Source of the DNA: Mycobacterium sp. shizuoka-1
GTDB taxonomy: Bacteria > Actinomycetota > Actinomycetes > Mycobacteriales > Mycobacteriaceae
Reading direction: 5' to 3'
Assembly (NCBI RefSeq): GCF_002723835.1
Contig: NZ_BEWG01000013.1
Span: 1-64,000 of the forward strand
Length of the DNA stretch: 64,000 nt
Shown here one piece after another: positions 17,446 through 26,532 of this stretch; position 1 is the first letter of the stretch; each line of letters starts with the position of its first letter. The translations under genes were made by a program, and so were the position numbers. The notes under the pieces were generated by a model. That model saw nothing but the letters and a program-made list of their open reading frames with translations. It made no database searches and was not told where the DNA came from.

Positions 17446-20400
17446 CAGGCACCGTCCTCGGCCCGCAGCAGCGGCGCCCACAGCCGTGCCGCATAGGCGC
17501 CGAGCCGGGTGGTCTCGCCCGCGGCTTCCTCGCCGGGTCGCACCGGGACGAGCAATGGGTCCAGGTCCGGCTCGCGGCCCCACACCCGTTCGATTGCCCG
17601 GTCGTCACGCTCGTAGCGCCATTTCGACCAGGCTTCGTTGCGGGGATCCTGTCCGCTGACCCGCGCCACCGCCCAGGCATGAGATGTCTTGATCGGCAGG
17701 GGAATCGGCTCGCGGCGTCCGGCGTCGTAGATCGCGGTCAGGTCGCGGAGCAGCCCGACGGGGTCGTCCTGTGGCGCCCCCAGTAGCCGTTGCGCGACAC
17801 CGGTCCGGCGGCGCTGCCTGCCGATGCACACCGCCGACCACTGCCCGGGTAGCGCGGCGGCCAGTGCCAGCATCGGGATCCAGGCACGCAGCAGATGCGC
17901 GGCGTCGAGCTTGGAGAACGTCACCTCCAGCAGGCACCTGTCGAAGACCTCGGGGACGGTGCCGGTGAGGCGACGGCCGCCACCCAGGTCGACGTCGATG
18001 TCATAGGCCTGCGGTGTACCGGTGCGGCGGGCCAGCGCCGCTCTGGCCAGTTCGGCTGCCTGGTCCCGTAATTCGCCCGCGGTACGCCAGCCCAGTCGCC
18101 CCGGTGGCAACGAGCCCCGGCGCCATTCCGCTTGCCCGGCCCGTTCGGGGTCCATGCCGGCGAGCATGTCGGTGAGCAGGCGCTGGCCCACCGTCCACTG
18201 TGCGAGGTTGTCGATCTCGACCGGCATGGCGTCCTCGACACCCTCGACCTCCCACGGCAGCGTGACGTCGAGTGCGGTGAAGAAGCCCTTGACGGGGTTG
18301 GCGAAGAACCTGAGCAGATCGGTCAGCGTGACATCGTCGGGAGCCGGAGGCGGCAGCGGCCGGGCCAGCAGGTCGGGTTGCTCGGGGCGCTGTCCGCCGG
18401 TGATCGAGGCGGTGGCGAGCACGCTCGCGTCGAACGTGAACGGTTCGCCGGGCACGCCCAGCGCGCCGGGGGTGACGTTGCGAACGTCGAAGGGCTGCAA
18501 CGGGTGGCGCACCAGAATGTGCTCACGGACCGGGGCCGCGGTGGTCCGATCCAGGGCATCGAGCAACTCGGCCAGCAGGACGGCCGGTGGACGCGGCCGG
18601 CCGGAGTACTCGTTGGCGCCGGTATAGGTGATGACCAGCTTGTCGCCGGCGGCGCAGATCGCGTCCAGCAGCAGCTGGCGGTCCTCGGATCGGATGTCGC
18701 GCTCGCCGGTCATCGGATCGCGGGCCAGTGCGTCGTCACCGTCGACCACGCCGATGCGGGGGAACACCGTGTCGTCCAGGCCGACCAGGCACACCACCCG
18801 GTGCGGGACGGAGCGCATCGGCACCATGGTGCATACCGTCAGCGTTCCGGTGCGGAAGTTGGCCCGGGTCGGCCGGCCGGACAGGTGCCGACCGAGCAGC
18901 GCGGCAATGTCCGGCAGCCGCAGCCTGACGTCGGCACGCGCGCCGGCCGAGGCCAACACGTCACCGAACTCGCGCTGCAGCTGGCTGGTCTGCCAGGCGT
19001 CGTCACCGTCGACCAGCGTCAGCGCCCCGACACCGTCGGCCAACACGGTCAGCCACTGGTTCAGCGGGCGGACTCCGCCGAGCGATTCGACGGTTGTCTG
19101 CAGGCGCGCCACGTATTCGGCGAGCCGCCCCGCCAGCTCCACGCTGTTGCTGCCGACATCGTCGAGGGGCAGGGTGACGCCGAGCCAGTCGTTCGAGTCG
19201 TCCGACATGGCCACTCCGGCCAGCACCCGGTCGATCCCGAAGCGCCAGGTGTTCTGGATGAACGGGATCCCGAACGGCGCGCGGTGCTCCTGGTCGAACC
19301 CCCACCGGATGTTGGCCTGCTGCACCCAGCGGGTGATGGTTTCCAGATCGTCGTCGGTGAATCCGAAACGCGCCCGCACCGGGTCGAGGTGGGCGAAGTC
19401 GAGAACTTCGGTGGCGGTGACCCGACTGGCCGCCAGGGCCATCAGTTTGGCCGCCACCCCGAGCAGTGGGTTGGTCTGGATCAGGGCACGATCGGCCAAC
19501 CGCACCCGCAGTTGGTGGGCGGGGTGCGCTCCGGGCACGACGTCGCCGAGCCCGAAATCCGCGACGATCAGCGGAGCGTAGGTGTCGATGTCGGGGCACA
19601 TGACCAGGATGTCGCGCGGTTCCAGCGTGCGGTCCTCGGCCAGCAGACCGAGCAGCACCTCGCGCAGCACGTCGACCTGGCGGGCCGGTCCGTGACAACT
19701 GTGCACCTGCACCGAACGGTCCGCCGGACTGTGTGAACGCCCCTGCGGCCGAACGGTGTTGGCCGCGATGTCGGATTGCAGCCAGCCCAGCAGCGTGTCC
19801 GGCCGCCGGCCATCGCCGAGAAATTCGTCGCCGGCAACCGCGGCCGGCAGGCTGCGTTGAAGTTCGCGGACATCCCGGCCGAGGGTGGCCAGCAGCGGAT
19901 GCGTCGCCAGCCGATGGCTGGTGTCCTCGCGGCGGGAGATCGCACCGTGGAGGTCGCCCAGCGCCGTCCACAGCGCGGCACTGGGATGCGGCAACCACAG
20001 GTGCACCTCATGGTGCTCAGCCAGCGCGCCGATGAGCTCGATATCGGTGCCGGGCAGCCGGGTATGCCCGAACAGCGACATTCTGGCCGGTAAGTCGGTG
20101 GCCGATTCATACAGTCGTGCAACAGTTTTCGCGTGTCGGATGTGCGGTGGCTCGACGGCCACTCGCTCGACCAGTGCACGCCACAGGGGCGGCTGCCAGC
20201 CGAGGTCGGCGTCCAGGCCCGCCACGTCGCCGGCCAGCCAGCCGGCCAGCAGCTGCGGACGTTGGCGAGCGTAGGAGGCGAACAATCCCGCCAGCCGGCG
20301 GGCCACCGCGTAGCGTCTGCCCTGCCGAAGCTCCTTCTCCTCACCGACCGCGAAGTGACCGAGGTGGGTGGCCAGCGTGCGGCCCCATGGTTCGTCGAGG

Positions 20401-20711
20401 CTGGCGTCGATGACCTCGAGGAGCGGCCACGCCATCGCGTCCGCCGACCACGGGTCGTCGTCATCCGTGCCGGCGATTTCGGCGATCAGCGAGGCCGGCG
20501 ACCGGAACGAGACACCCGCGCACACTCCGCCACCGCCCTCGGCGCCACCCAGGACGTGCGAGAGCCGCTGGCTGAGCCAACGCTCGACGCCGCGGGCCGG
20601 CACTACGACGAGCTCGGTGGCGAACGGATCGGATTGCGGGATGGCCAGCAGCGCGCCGAGGCCGTCGGCGAGCAGGTCGGTTCGCTCGGCGCGGTGCAGG
20701 TGCAATGCCAT
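17445..20711 (-). CDS. recC: Exodeoxyribonuclease V gamma subunit RecC
   Basis: This 1088-residue protein is the recognition and scaffold subunit of RecBCD. The N-terminal VVVPARGVERWLSQRLSHVLG and the dead-helicase features (CPDIDTYAPLIVADFG; YTGANEYSGRPRPP) match the RecC family, and the length is typical. ATG 20711 begins the conserved MALHLHRAERTD start; longer in-frame starts lack support. It is first in recC-recB-recD-kinase. The 222-bp upstream gap is shared with the divergent secreted cellulase and probably holds both promoters. Confidence 0.95.
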   Translation of the reverse strand: MALHLHRAERTDLLADGLGALLAIPQSDPFATELVVVPARGVERWLSQRLSHVLGGAEGGGGVCAGVSFRSPASLIAEIAGTDDDDPWSADAMAWPLLEVIDASLDEPWGRTLATHLGHFAVGEEKELRQGRRYAVARRLAGLFASYARQRPQLLAGWLAGDVAGLDADLGWQPPLWRALVERVAVEPPHIRHAKTVARLYESATDLPARMSLFGHTRLPGTDIELIGALAEHHEVHLWLPHPSAALWTALGDLHGAISRREDTSHRLATHPLLATLGRDVRELQRSLPAAVAGDEFLGDGRRPDTLLGWLQSDIAANTVRPQGRSHSPADRSVQVHSCHGPARQVDVLREVLLGLLAEDRTLEPRDILVMCPDIDTYAPLIVADFGLGDVVPGAHPAHQLRVRLADRALIQTNPLLGVAAKLMALAASRVTATEVLDFAHLDPVRARFGFTDDDLETITRWVQQANIRWGFDQEHRAPFGIPFIQNTWRFGIDRVLAGVAMSDDSNDWLGVTLPLDDVGSNSVELAGRLAEYVARLQTTVESLGGVRPLNQWLTVLADGVGALTLVDGDDAWQTSQLQREFGDVLASAGARADVRLRLPDIAALLGRHLSGRPTRANFRTGTLTVCTMVPMRSVPHRVVCLVGLDDTVFPRIGVVDGDDALARDPMTGERDIRSEDRQLLLDAICAAGDKLVITYTGANEYSGRPRPPAVLLAELLDALDRTTAAPVREHILVRHPLQPFDVRNVTPGALGVPGEPFTFDASVLATASITGGQRPEQPDLLARPLPPPAPDDVTLTDLLRFFANPVKGFFTALDVTLPWEVEGVEDAMPVEIDNLAQWTVGQRLLTDMLAGMDPERAGQAEWRRGSLPPGRLGWRTAGELRDQAAELARAALARRTGTPQAYDIDVDLGGGRRLTGTVPEVFDRCLLEVTFSKLDAAHLLRAWIPMLALAAALPGQWSAVCIGRQRRRTGVAQRLLGAPQDDPVGLLRDLTAIYDAGRREPIPLPIKTSHAWAVARVSGQDPRNEAWSKWRYERDDRAIERVWGREPDLDPLLVPVRPGEEAAGETTRLGAYAARLWAPLLRAEDGA

Positions 20712-20842
20712 CGGCAATACCGTAGCCGCGCCGGCGGACATCGATGCCGCAACCTGCGGCCGGCTTCGGTGTCCACCGGCTGGACGCCCCGAGCCGCTTT
20801 GTCCAGCCGTTGGGCAGCAACCATTCGAATGTTGCGATAGCA

Positions 20843-20864
20843 AAAGAACTTTCGATAATTCTTT
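20843..20864. promoter_or_regulatory. AT-rich inverted repeat in recC/cellulase divergent region
   Basis: AAAGAA (20843-20848) and TTCTTT (20859-20864) flank a 10-bp AT-rich spacer in a gap (20712-20933) that is otherwise GC-rich. The local AT content (20838-20868) marks a probable promoter or regulator site for the cellulase gene. That gene has a strong GTGGAGGAAGGA ribosome site about 7 bp before its ATG. Confidence 0.4.
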
Positions 20865-20933
20865 GGCGAAAACGCGTGACTATCGCGCGGCGGTCAGCAA
20901 AGCTGTGTCCTCACGTGGAGGAAGGACCCAGCA

Positions 20934-23900
20934 ATGACCAGTGCTGCCCGCCGGATCAAGAATGCGGCCATCGAGACCGACGATCGGGAGATGCGCGGAG
21001 GCCGGCGACACCGGCGCCGAACCCCCTACTCATGGCTCGGGGCCGGGGCCGTCGGCCTGGGCGTCGGCGCGGCCCTGGCCACCGGTGCGGGATTGGCACA
21101 GGCCGAGACCGGATCCGGCACGCCAGGTGGGCCCGCCGATGCCGGGGCCGGAACCGCGTCGCCGGGCGCCCAGTCCGGCCGGCAGTCGACCGCCAAGGCG
21201 GGGCCTGCCCGCGCCGCCGCTGCCGGCAAGGCACCGTCCCGGTCCACCCGTGCGCTAACACCCAAACCGTCCAGACGCGCCTCGCCCGGCAACGTGGTGA
21301 CACGGGATGCCGGTGCCGACCGCGCCGGCAACGTCGACGTCAGCAGCAATGGTCAGACCGCCTCGGCAACCCCTGGCGGCAATCCCTCCCACGACTCGGC
21401 AGACCCGCCCTCGGCCGCGCCGTCGGTGGTCGAGAGCGCGGCGCGGACACCGGCTCCCGGGTTCGCCCCGCCGAGCCTGCTGCAGATCCCGGCGTCACTG
21501 CCCACGCCCGCGCAGGTGCTGCGGACGCTGGGACTGCGTCCGCTCTCCCTTCCTGCACCGATCGGCAATCCGGTCGCGGATCTGCTCTGGGGTCTCTACC
21601 GGCGGACCCAGTCGCTGCTGGCGGTGCCGCAGGCCAAAGCGGCCGCGCTGGGTACGACCACGGCGGCCACACCAACGGTCACCTACGCCGTGGCCAGCGA
21701 TTGGGGTTCGGGTCATACCGCGAACCTGACCGTGACCGCGGGCAGCACCGCCCTCAAAGGCTGGACCGTCGAGTTCGATTCGACTGCCCAGATCACCAAC
21801 ATCTGGAACGGCCAGATCACCAGCCACGTCGGCACCCACTACGTGATCACCAACGCCTCCTACAACGGCACCGTCGCCGCGGGCGCGAGCACCACCTTCG
21901 GCTATCAAGCCACCCCCGGCGCCCTCGGCGCTGCACCGACCAACCTCAAGGTCAACGGCGTCGCCGTCAGCACCCCACCCACCACCCCCAGCCTGTCCAT
22001 CGCCGACACCACCGTCGCCGAAGGAAACTCCGGCACCACCAACGCCACCTTCACCGTCACCCTGTCCAAACCGGCCACCACACCCGTCACCGTCAGCTAT
22101 ACCACCGCCAACGGAACCGCCACCGCCGGCGCCGACTACACCAGCGCCACAGGCACATTGACCTTCAATCCCGGCGTCACCTCCCAAACCGTCACCGTCA
22201 AAGTCACCGGCGACGCCAACATCGAACCGAACGAAACCTTCACCGTCGCCCTGTCCAACCCCTCCGGTGCCACCCTCACCCGCGCCACCGCCACCGCCAC
22301 CATCACCAACGACGACGTCGCCACCACACCGGGAATCAGCATCTCCGACGGATCGGCGACCGAGCCCGGCTCGGCGGGCATGGCAGCGGGCTTTCTGCAC
22401 ACCTCGGGCAACCAGATCGTCGACTCGCAGGGCAAGTCGGTGCAGATCTCAGGTGTCAACTGGTTCGGCGCGGAGGGTTCCAACGGTGTGCCCGACGGCC
22501 TGTGGACCCGCAACTACAAGGACATGATCGATCAGATGGCGGCCCAGGGGTTCAACACCATTCGCCTCCCCTACTCCAGTGAGATGCTGCACAGCACCGC
22601 CGCACCGTCGGGGATCAACTACAACCTGAATCCCGATCTGCAAGGGCTCACCCGCCTGCAGGTGCTCGACCAGATCATCGCCTATGCCGGGCAGGACGGG
22701 ATGCGGGTGATCCTCGACCACCACCGCAGCACCGCCGGTGCGGGGACCAGTGAGAACGGCCTCTGGTACAACAGCCAGTACACCGAAGACCAGTGGGTCT
22801 CCGACTGGCAGATGCTGGCCACCCGCTACAAGAACAACCCGACGGTGATCGGTGTCGATCTGCACAACGAGCCGTACAACGGAACCTGGGGCGGCGGCGG
22901 GGCCAATGACTGGGCCCGCGCGGCGGAGCGAGCCGGAAACGCAGTGCTGCAGGTGAATCCGGATCTGCTGGTCTTCGTCGAAGGCGTGGGCACCTACCAG
23001 GGCAAGAGTTATTGGTGGGGCGGCAACCTGATGGGGGTCAAGGATCGCCCGATCGTGCTCAACGTGGCCAATCGGGTGGTCTACTCCCCGCACGATTATC
23101 CCAACTCGGTCTACGCCCAACCGTGGTTCCAGACAGCCAATTTCGGCGCCAATCTGCCCAACGTGTTCCGGCAGGCCTGGGGCTACATCTACGAGAACAA
23201 CATCGCGCCGGTCTATCTCGGCGAGTTCGGCACCAAGCTGCAGGACCCCAAGGACGCCGTGTGGTTCGAGGCGCTCACGTCCTACCTGTCGGGCGACTTC
23301 GACAACAACGGCACGATCGACATCCCGGCCGGTACCGAGGACATGAGCTGGACCTATTGGTCCTGGAATCCGAATTCCAGTGACACCGGCGGCATTCTGG
23401 CCGATGACTGGCGGACCATCAACCAGAACAAGATGGTGTACCTCAAGCCCATCGAGTACACCGGCGGCAGCGGCACCTCGCTGGCCTCGTTCGTGGTCAC
23501 CCTGGGCGCCCCGGCCACGCAGACGGTGTCGGTGCAGTACGCGACCTCGAACGGCACCGCCACGGCCGGCCTCGACTACATCTCCGTGACGGGTACCGTC
23601 ACCTTTGCCCCGGGAGAGACCCAGAAGATCATCACGGTTCCGGTGAAAAGTGATGCCCTGGCGGAGAGCACCGAGACCTTCACCGTGATGTTGTCGAATC
23701 CGTCGGGCGCCACGCTCACCGACGCGATGGGCACCGGATCCATTCTCGACCGCCCGGCCGGCACAACCACCGGCGGTGGTACGACGACCCCGCCCACCGA
23801 TCCGGGCATGCCCGGCGCCGGCAGCGGCGAGTACGCCGACATCATGACGTTCGGCATGTTCCACGGGAGTTCGCACACCGGCATGGACGCATTGGAAGGG

Positions 23901-24542
23901 GGCCGCACCGCAATCACGACCGAAGCGCTGGTCGCCTACAACAACCAGCGCGCGTTCGCCGGGCTGGCGCCCGTCACCCTCACCGACGTCGGCACGTGGG
24001 CGTTCGCCAACAAGCTGACCAACAATGAGCAGCCGTGGAACAACGACCTGCAGGGCGTCGGGCTCTACTACGCGATGCAGGGCGCCAAAGTGGGATGGAT
24101 GGCCGACGACACGTTCGACCCGCAGGTCGTCGCGGACATCGAGCGCACAGCTCGTCTCGGCTCAGCAGCCGACGTCATGGCGATGGTGGCGAAGTACGGC
24201 CATCCCGGGTTCGCCCAGTACCTGATCAGCACCGGTGGCGAGACGGCCTTCATCAACACCCTGAAGATGGAACCGCACTACGGCGGCTGGATGCACGACC
24301 GGGCCAACGGCCGGCTCGTCCTGGAGGGTTCGGCCACCGCCCACGACGTGAACCACCTGACCGTCCTCAGCCACGATCAGCGCCAGCCGTTCATGAACGA
24401 CACCTGGGACTGGCCGCAATGGCCGGCGCTCGACGTCACGCACAAGCGGGTCATCGAATACTTCCAGAGCATGATCGCGCTCGGAGATCCGCTGGGCAAC
24501 AACCTGACCGCGCTCGACGGCTCGATGTCGATGGCGATGTGA
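20934..24542 (+). CDS. Secreted multidomain GH5 cellulase with CBM2 and Calx-beta domains
   Basis: This 1202-residue exported protein has a long basic N-terminus and signal helix ending in AQA near residue 57, then a low-complexity Ala/Pro/Gly/Ser stretch to about 190. A CBM2-type cellulose-binding domain follows at about 248-345 (ASDWGSGHTANLTV; ISNIWNG-like core) and a Calx-beta domain at about 353-461. A second Calx-beta begins at 467 (GISISDGSATEPGS) but is interrupted by a GH5 endoglucanase domain at about 486-842, then resumes at about 845-940. Predicted GH5 catalytic residues are acid/base E646 (LHNEPY) and nucleophile E764 (YLGEFGTK). An unrecognised domain of about 235 residues ends the protein. 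It probably acts on beta-glucan outside the cell. Confidence 0.9.
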   Translation: MTSAARRIKNAAIETDDREMRGGRRHRRRTPYSWLGAGAVGLGVGAALATGAGLAQAETGSGTPGGPADAGAGTASPGAQSGRQSTAKAGPARAAAAGKAPSRSTRALTPKPSRRASPGNVVTRDAGADRAGNVDVSSNGQTASATPGGNPSHDSADPPSAAPSVVESAARTPAPGFAPPSLLQIPASLPTPAQVLRTLGLRPLSLPAPIGNPVADLLWGLYRRTQSLLAVPQAKAAALGTTTAATPTVTYAVASDWGSGHTANLTVTAGSTALKGWTVEFDSTAQITNIWNGQITSHVGTHYVITNASYNGTVAAGASTTFGYQATPGALGAAPTNLKVNGVAVSTPPTTPSLSIADTTVAEGNSGTTNATFTVTLSKPATTPVTVSYTTANGTATAGADYTSATGTLTFNPGVTSQTVTVKVTGDANIEPNETFTVALSNPSGATLTRATATATITNDDVATTPGISISDGSATEPGSAGMAAGFLHTSGNQIVDSQGKSVQISGVNWFGAEGSNGVPDGLWTRNYKDMIDQMAAQGFNTIRLPYSSEMLHSTAAPSGINYNLNPDLQGLTRLQVLDQIIAYAGQDGMRVILDHHRSTAGAGTSENGLWYNSQYTEDQWVSDWQMLATRYKNNPTVIGVDLHNEPYNGTWGGGGANDWARAAERAGNAVLQVNPDLLVFVEGVGTYQGKSYWWGGNLMGVKDRPIVLNVANRVVYSPHDYPNSVYAQPWFQTANFGANLPNVFRQAWGYIYENNIAPVYLGEFGTKLQDPKDAVWFEALTSYLSGDFDNNGTIDIPAGTEDMSWTYWSWNPNSSDTGGILADDWRTINQNKMVYLKPIEYTGGSGTSLASFVVTLGAPATQTVSVQYATSNGTATAGLDYISVTGTVTFAPGETQKIITVPVKSDALAESTETFTVMLSNPSGATLTDAMGTGSILDRPAGTTTGGGTTTPPTDPGMPGAGSGEYADIMTFGMFHGSSHTGMDALEGGRTAITTEALVAYNNQRAFAGLAPVTLTDVGTWAFANKLTNNEQPWNNDLQGVGLYYAMQGAKVGWMADDTFDPQVVADIERTARLGSAADVMAMVAKYGHPGFAQYLISTGGETAFINTLKMEPHYGGWMHDRANGRLVLEGSATAHDVNHLTVLSHDQRQPFMNDTWDWPQWPALDVTHKRVIEYFQSMIALGDPLGNNLTALDGSMSMAM

Positions 24543-24561
24543 GCTCGAGCCACCGATACGG

Positions 24562-25776
24562 TCAACTACGTTGCGCGGCAGGGAACGTCAACACGAACGT
24601 CGCTCCCTGCCCGGGCGCCGAGGTGACGGTGACGTCCCCGCCGTGCGCCTGGGCGATCTCGCGCACCAGCGCCAGCCCGATGCCGTAGGACTTCCGGCCG
24701 GATCGGGTGGTGTGTTCGGAGCCGTGCGAGAACCGGGTGAACAGCGTCGCCATGGTGTCGGCGTCGATACCGACACCGTCGTCGGCGACCTCGACGCTGA
24801 TCACCGGACCGTCCCGGTGCAGCCGGATCTCGACGGTGCCGCCCTGGTGCTGGTGGCCGAGTGCGTTGTCGACCAGCCCGGTCAGCGCCCGACGAATCGC
24901 GGCGCCGGAGCCGATGGTCTCGAACTCTCCTGTGGCATGGCGGTCTTCACCGTGCAACCGGAGAGTCACGCCAAGCCCGTCGGCATAGGGGGCCATGCTG
25001 TCGCGGACCGCCGTCGCGACCTCGGCCACGTCCACGCGGTCGCGCGCAGGCTTGCCTGCCGTCATCGTCGCCGACGCCAACAGGTCGTCGACGATGTCGG
25101 CCAGCGCCCGGGTGTCGGCCACCAGGGCCTCGGCATCCGCTCGCACGGCAGCGGGGTCCGCAGCGCCGGCCCGATGCGCCAGCATCTGGGCCCTGGTGTG
25201 CAAGACCGTCAACGGAGCGCGCAGTTCGTGTGAGGCGTCGGCGACGAAACGCCGCTGCAATTCGAGCGCCTGGGCCAGCGGCCGGACCGATCGCCGGGTG
25301 AACAACACCACCACCGCGATGGATGCCAGGATGCCGGCCAGTTCGGCGAACGCCACCGACGTCAACAAACGGTTGCGGCCGGCGTGGTAGGGCGCGAGAT
25401 CCATCATCGCCACCACCCGGCCCTCGGGGCGGTCCACCACCAGCGTCCGGTAATGCCGGCCATCGGCCCGCAGGTCGCCGAGTCCGGTCGGACCCGCCAG
25501 CAGCGGCACACCGGGCTCACCGCCGTCGCTGACCGAGACCGCACCGCTCTTGTCCCGCAGGGCCAATTCCATGTCCGGCGGCGGGTCGTTGGCGTCGTCG
25601 GCCGTCATCGCCAACGTCTGTAGCTCGTTGTTGATCTGACGGTTCTGTGCGCGCACGTACACCGTGAACACCACGCCACCGACCACCAGCAACACCAGAG
25701 CAAGCGCGACCGACGCCTGGATCGCGGCGATCCGCCCGGCTCGCTTGACCACGGCGAGGTCACCGGCCGGCGTCAT
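24562..25776 (-). CDS. Sensor histidine kinase (EnvZ/BaeS type)
   Basis: This 404-residue protein has two membrane helices (about 17-40 and 140-160) around a short extracytoplasmic sensor. The HisKA acceptor His lies in FVADASHELRAPLTVLH (about 180-196), followed by an N-box (LVDNALGH), G1 DDGVGID and G2 YGIGLALVREI, so it appears catalytically complete. The ATG overlaps the regulator stop by 4 bp (25773-25776). It is divergent from apbE and the ferredoxin and may regulate them. The signal is unknown. Confidence 0.92.
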   Translation of the reverse strand: MTPAGDLAVVKRAGRIAAIQASVALALVLLVVGGVVFTVYVRAQNRQINNELQTLAMTADDANDPPPDMELALRDKSGAVSVSDGGEPGVPLLAGPTGLGDLRADGRHYRTLVVDRPEGRVVAMMDLAPYHAGRNRLLTSVAFAELAGILASIAVVVLFTRRSVRPLAQALELQRRFVADASHELRAPLTVLHTRAQMLAHRAGAADPAAVRADAEALVADTRALADIVDDLLASATMTAGKPARDRVDVAEVATAVRDSMAPYADGLGVTLRLHGEDRHATGEFETIGSGAAIRRALTGLVDNALGHQHQGGTVEIRLHRDGPVISVEVADDGVGIDADTMATLFTRFSHGSEHTTRSGRKSYGIGLALVREIAQAHGGDVTVTSAPGQGATFVLTFPAAQRS

Positions 25777-26453
25777 TCCAGGCCGAATCGGTAACCGGCG
25801 CCGTGCACCGTGCGGATCACCTGCTTGCCGAGTTTGCGCCGCAGATAGTGGACGTAGAGGTCGACGGCTCCGCCCGACTCGACGCCGTCGAACACCGAGT
25901 CGAGCAGCTGGCTGCGGGTGAACACCCGCTTGGGCGCCGACATCAGCGTGTTCAACAACGAGGCCTCCCGCTCCGACAGCTCGACTTCGTCGCCGTCCGG
26001 CGTCGCCCCCGCCACCCGCCGGGTCACCCGGTCCAGTCGCAGGCCGCCGGCCGTGACGACGCTTCCCGCGGTGTCGGTGCGCCGCAGCAGCGCACGGACC
26101 CGAGCCAGCAGCTCAGGCACCTCGAACGGTTTGACCAGGTAGTCCTGCGCACCGGCATCGAGCCCATCCACCCGGTCCTCCAGTGCGCCGCGGGCCGTGA
26201 GGATCAGGGCCGGAGCGGTGATGCCGCGGGACCGGAGCAGCGCCACCAGGTCGGCGCCGTCCATCACCGGCAGGCCCCGGTCGACGATGAGTGCGTCGTA
26301 GTCGCCGGTGAGCGCGCGGTGCATGCCCTGTTGGCCGTCGTGGGCGGTGTCCACCCGGTATCCCTCGTCGGTGAACAGGGTGGCCAGCATCGCGCTCAGC
26401 GCACGGTCGTCCTCGACGACGAGCAGCGCGGGTGCGATGTTCGGCTTCGACAC
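25773..26453 (-). CDS. OmpR/PhoB-type response regulator
   Basis: This 226-residue protein has an N-terminal receiver (VVEDDRALS with the acidic pair, phospho-Asp in DALIVDRGLPVMDG, Lys in YLVKPFEVPEL). The C-terminal winged helix holds ELSEREASLLNTL and YVHYLRRKLG, then the end IRTVHGAGYRFGLE. GTG 26453 is chosen because it gives the usual family length; longer frames run into the divergent gene. It is the partner of the kinase encoded just downstream. An inverted repeat between this gene and apbE may be its binding site. Confidence 0.92.
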   Translation of the reverse strand: MSKPNIAPALLVVEDDRALSAMLATLFTDEGYRVDTAHDGQQGMHRALTGDYDALIVDRGLPVMDGADLVALLRSRGITAPALILTARGALEDRVDGLDAGAQDYLVKPFEVPELLARVRALLRRTDTAGSVVTAGGLRLDRVTRRVAGATPDGDEVELSEREASLLNTLMSAPKRVFTRSQLLDSVFDGVESGGAVDLYVHYLRRKLGKQVIRTVHGAGYRFGLE

Positions 26454-26470
26454 GTATGTGAGGGTGCCAC

Positions 26471-26514
26471 GAGCGCTGTGCACATCGCCCGCGAAAGGAT
26501 TTCTTACAGCGCTC
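26471..26514. promoter_or_regulatory. 9-bp inverted repeat between regulator and apbE
   Basis: GAGCGCTGT (26471-26479) and ACAGCGCTC (26506-26514) are perfect inverted copies separated by 26 bp, in the 79-bp divergent promoter region. They could bind the neighbouring OmpR-type regulator and coordinate both directions. OmpR-type proteins more often use direct repeats, so this remains tentative. Confidence 0.45.
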
Positions 26515-26532
26515 AAAGATTGGCCCCCCAGC

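Noticed and set aside
15745..17496. 583-residue plus-strand frame opposite recB
   Set aside because: It is antisense to a strongly supported gene, rich in Arg, Gly and Gln, with no recognisable motif. It arises from GC-rich codon bias.
18132..19736. 534-residue plus-strand frame opposite recC
   Set aside because: It is an antisense shadow of recC with no domain motif and a composition typical of opposite-strand frames.
21975..22316. Repetitive ACC/GCC-rich DNA that looks like a tandem repeat
   Set aside because: It is the coding sequence of the first Calx-beta domain, Thr- and Ala-rich. The repetition follows codon use, not a DNA repeat element.
22449..23876. 475-residue minus-strand frame opposite the cellulase
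   Set aside because: It is antisense to the GH5 and Calx-beta region. Its His/Gly/Arg-rich composition is a shadow of the sense codons.
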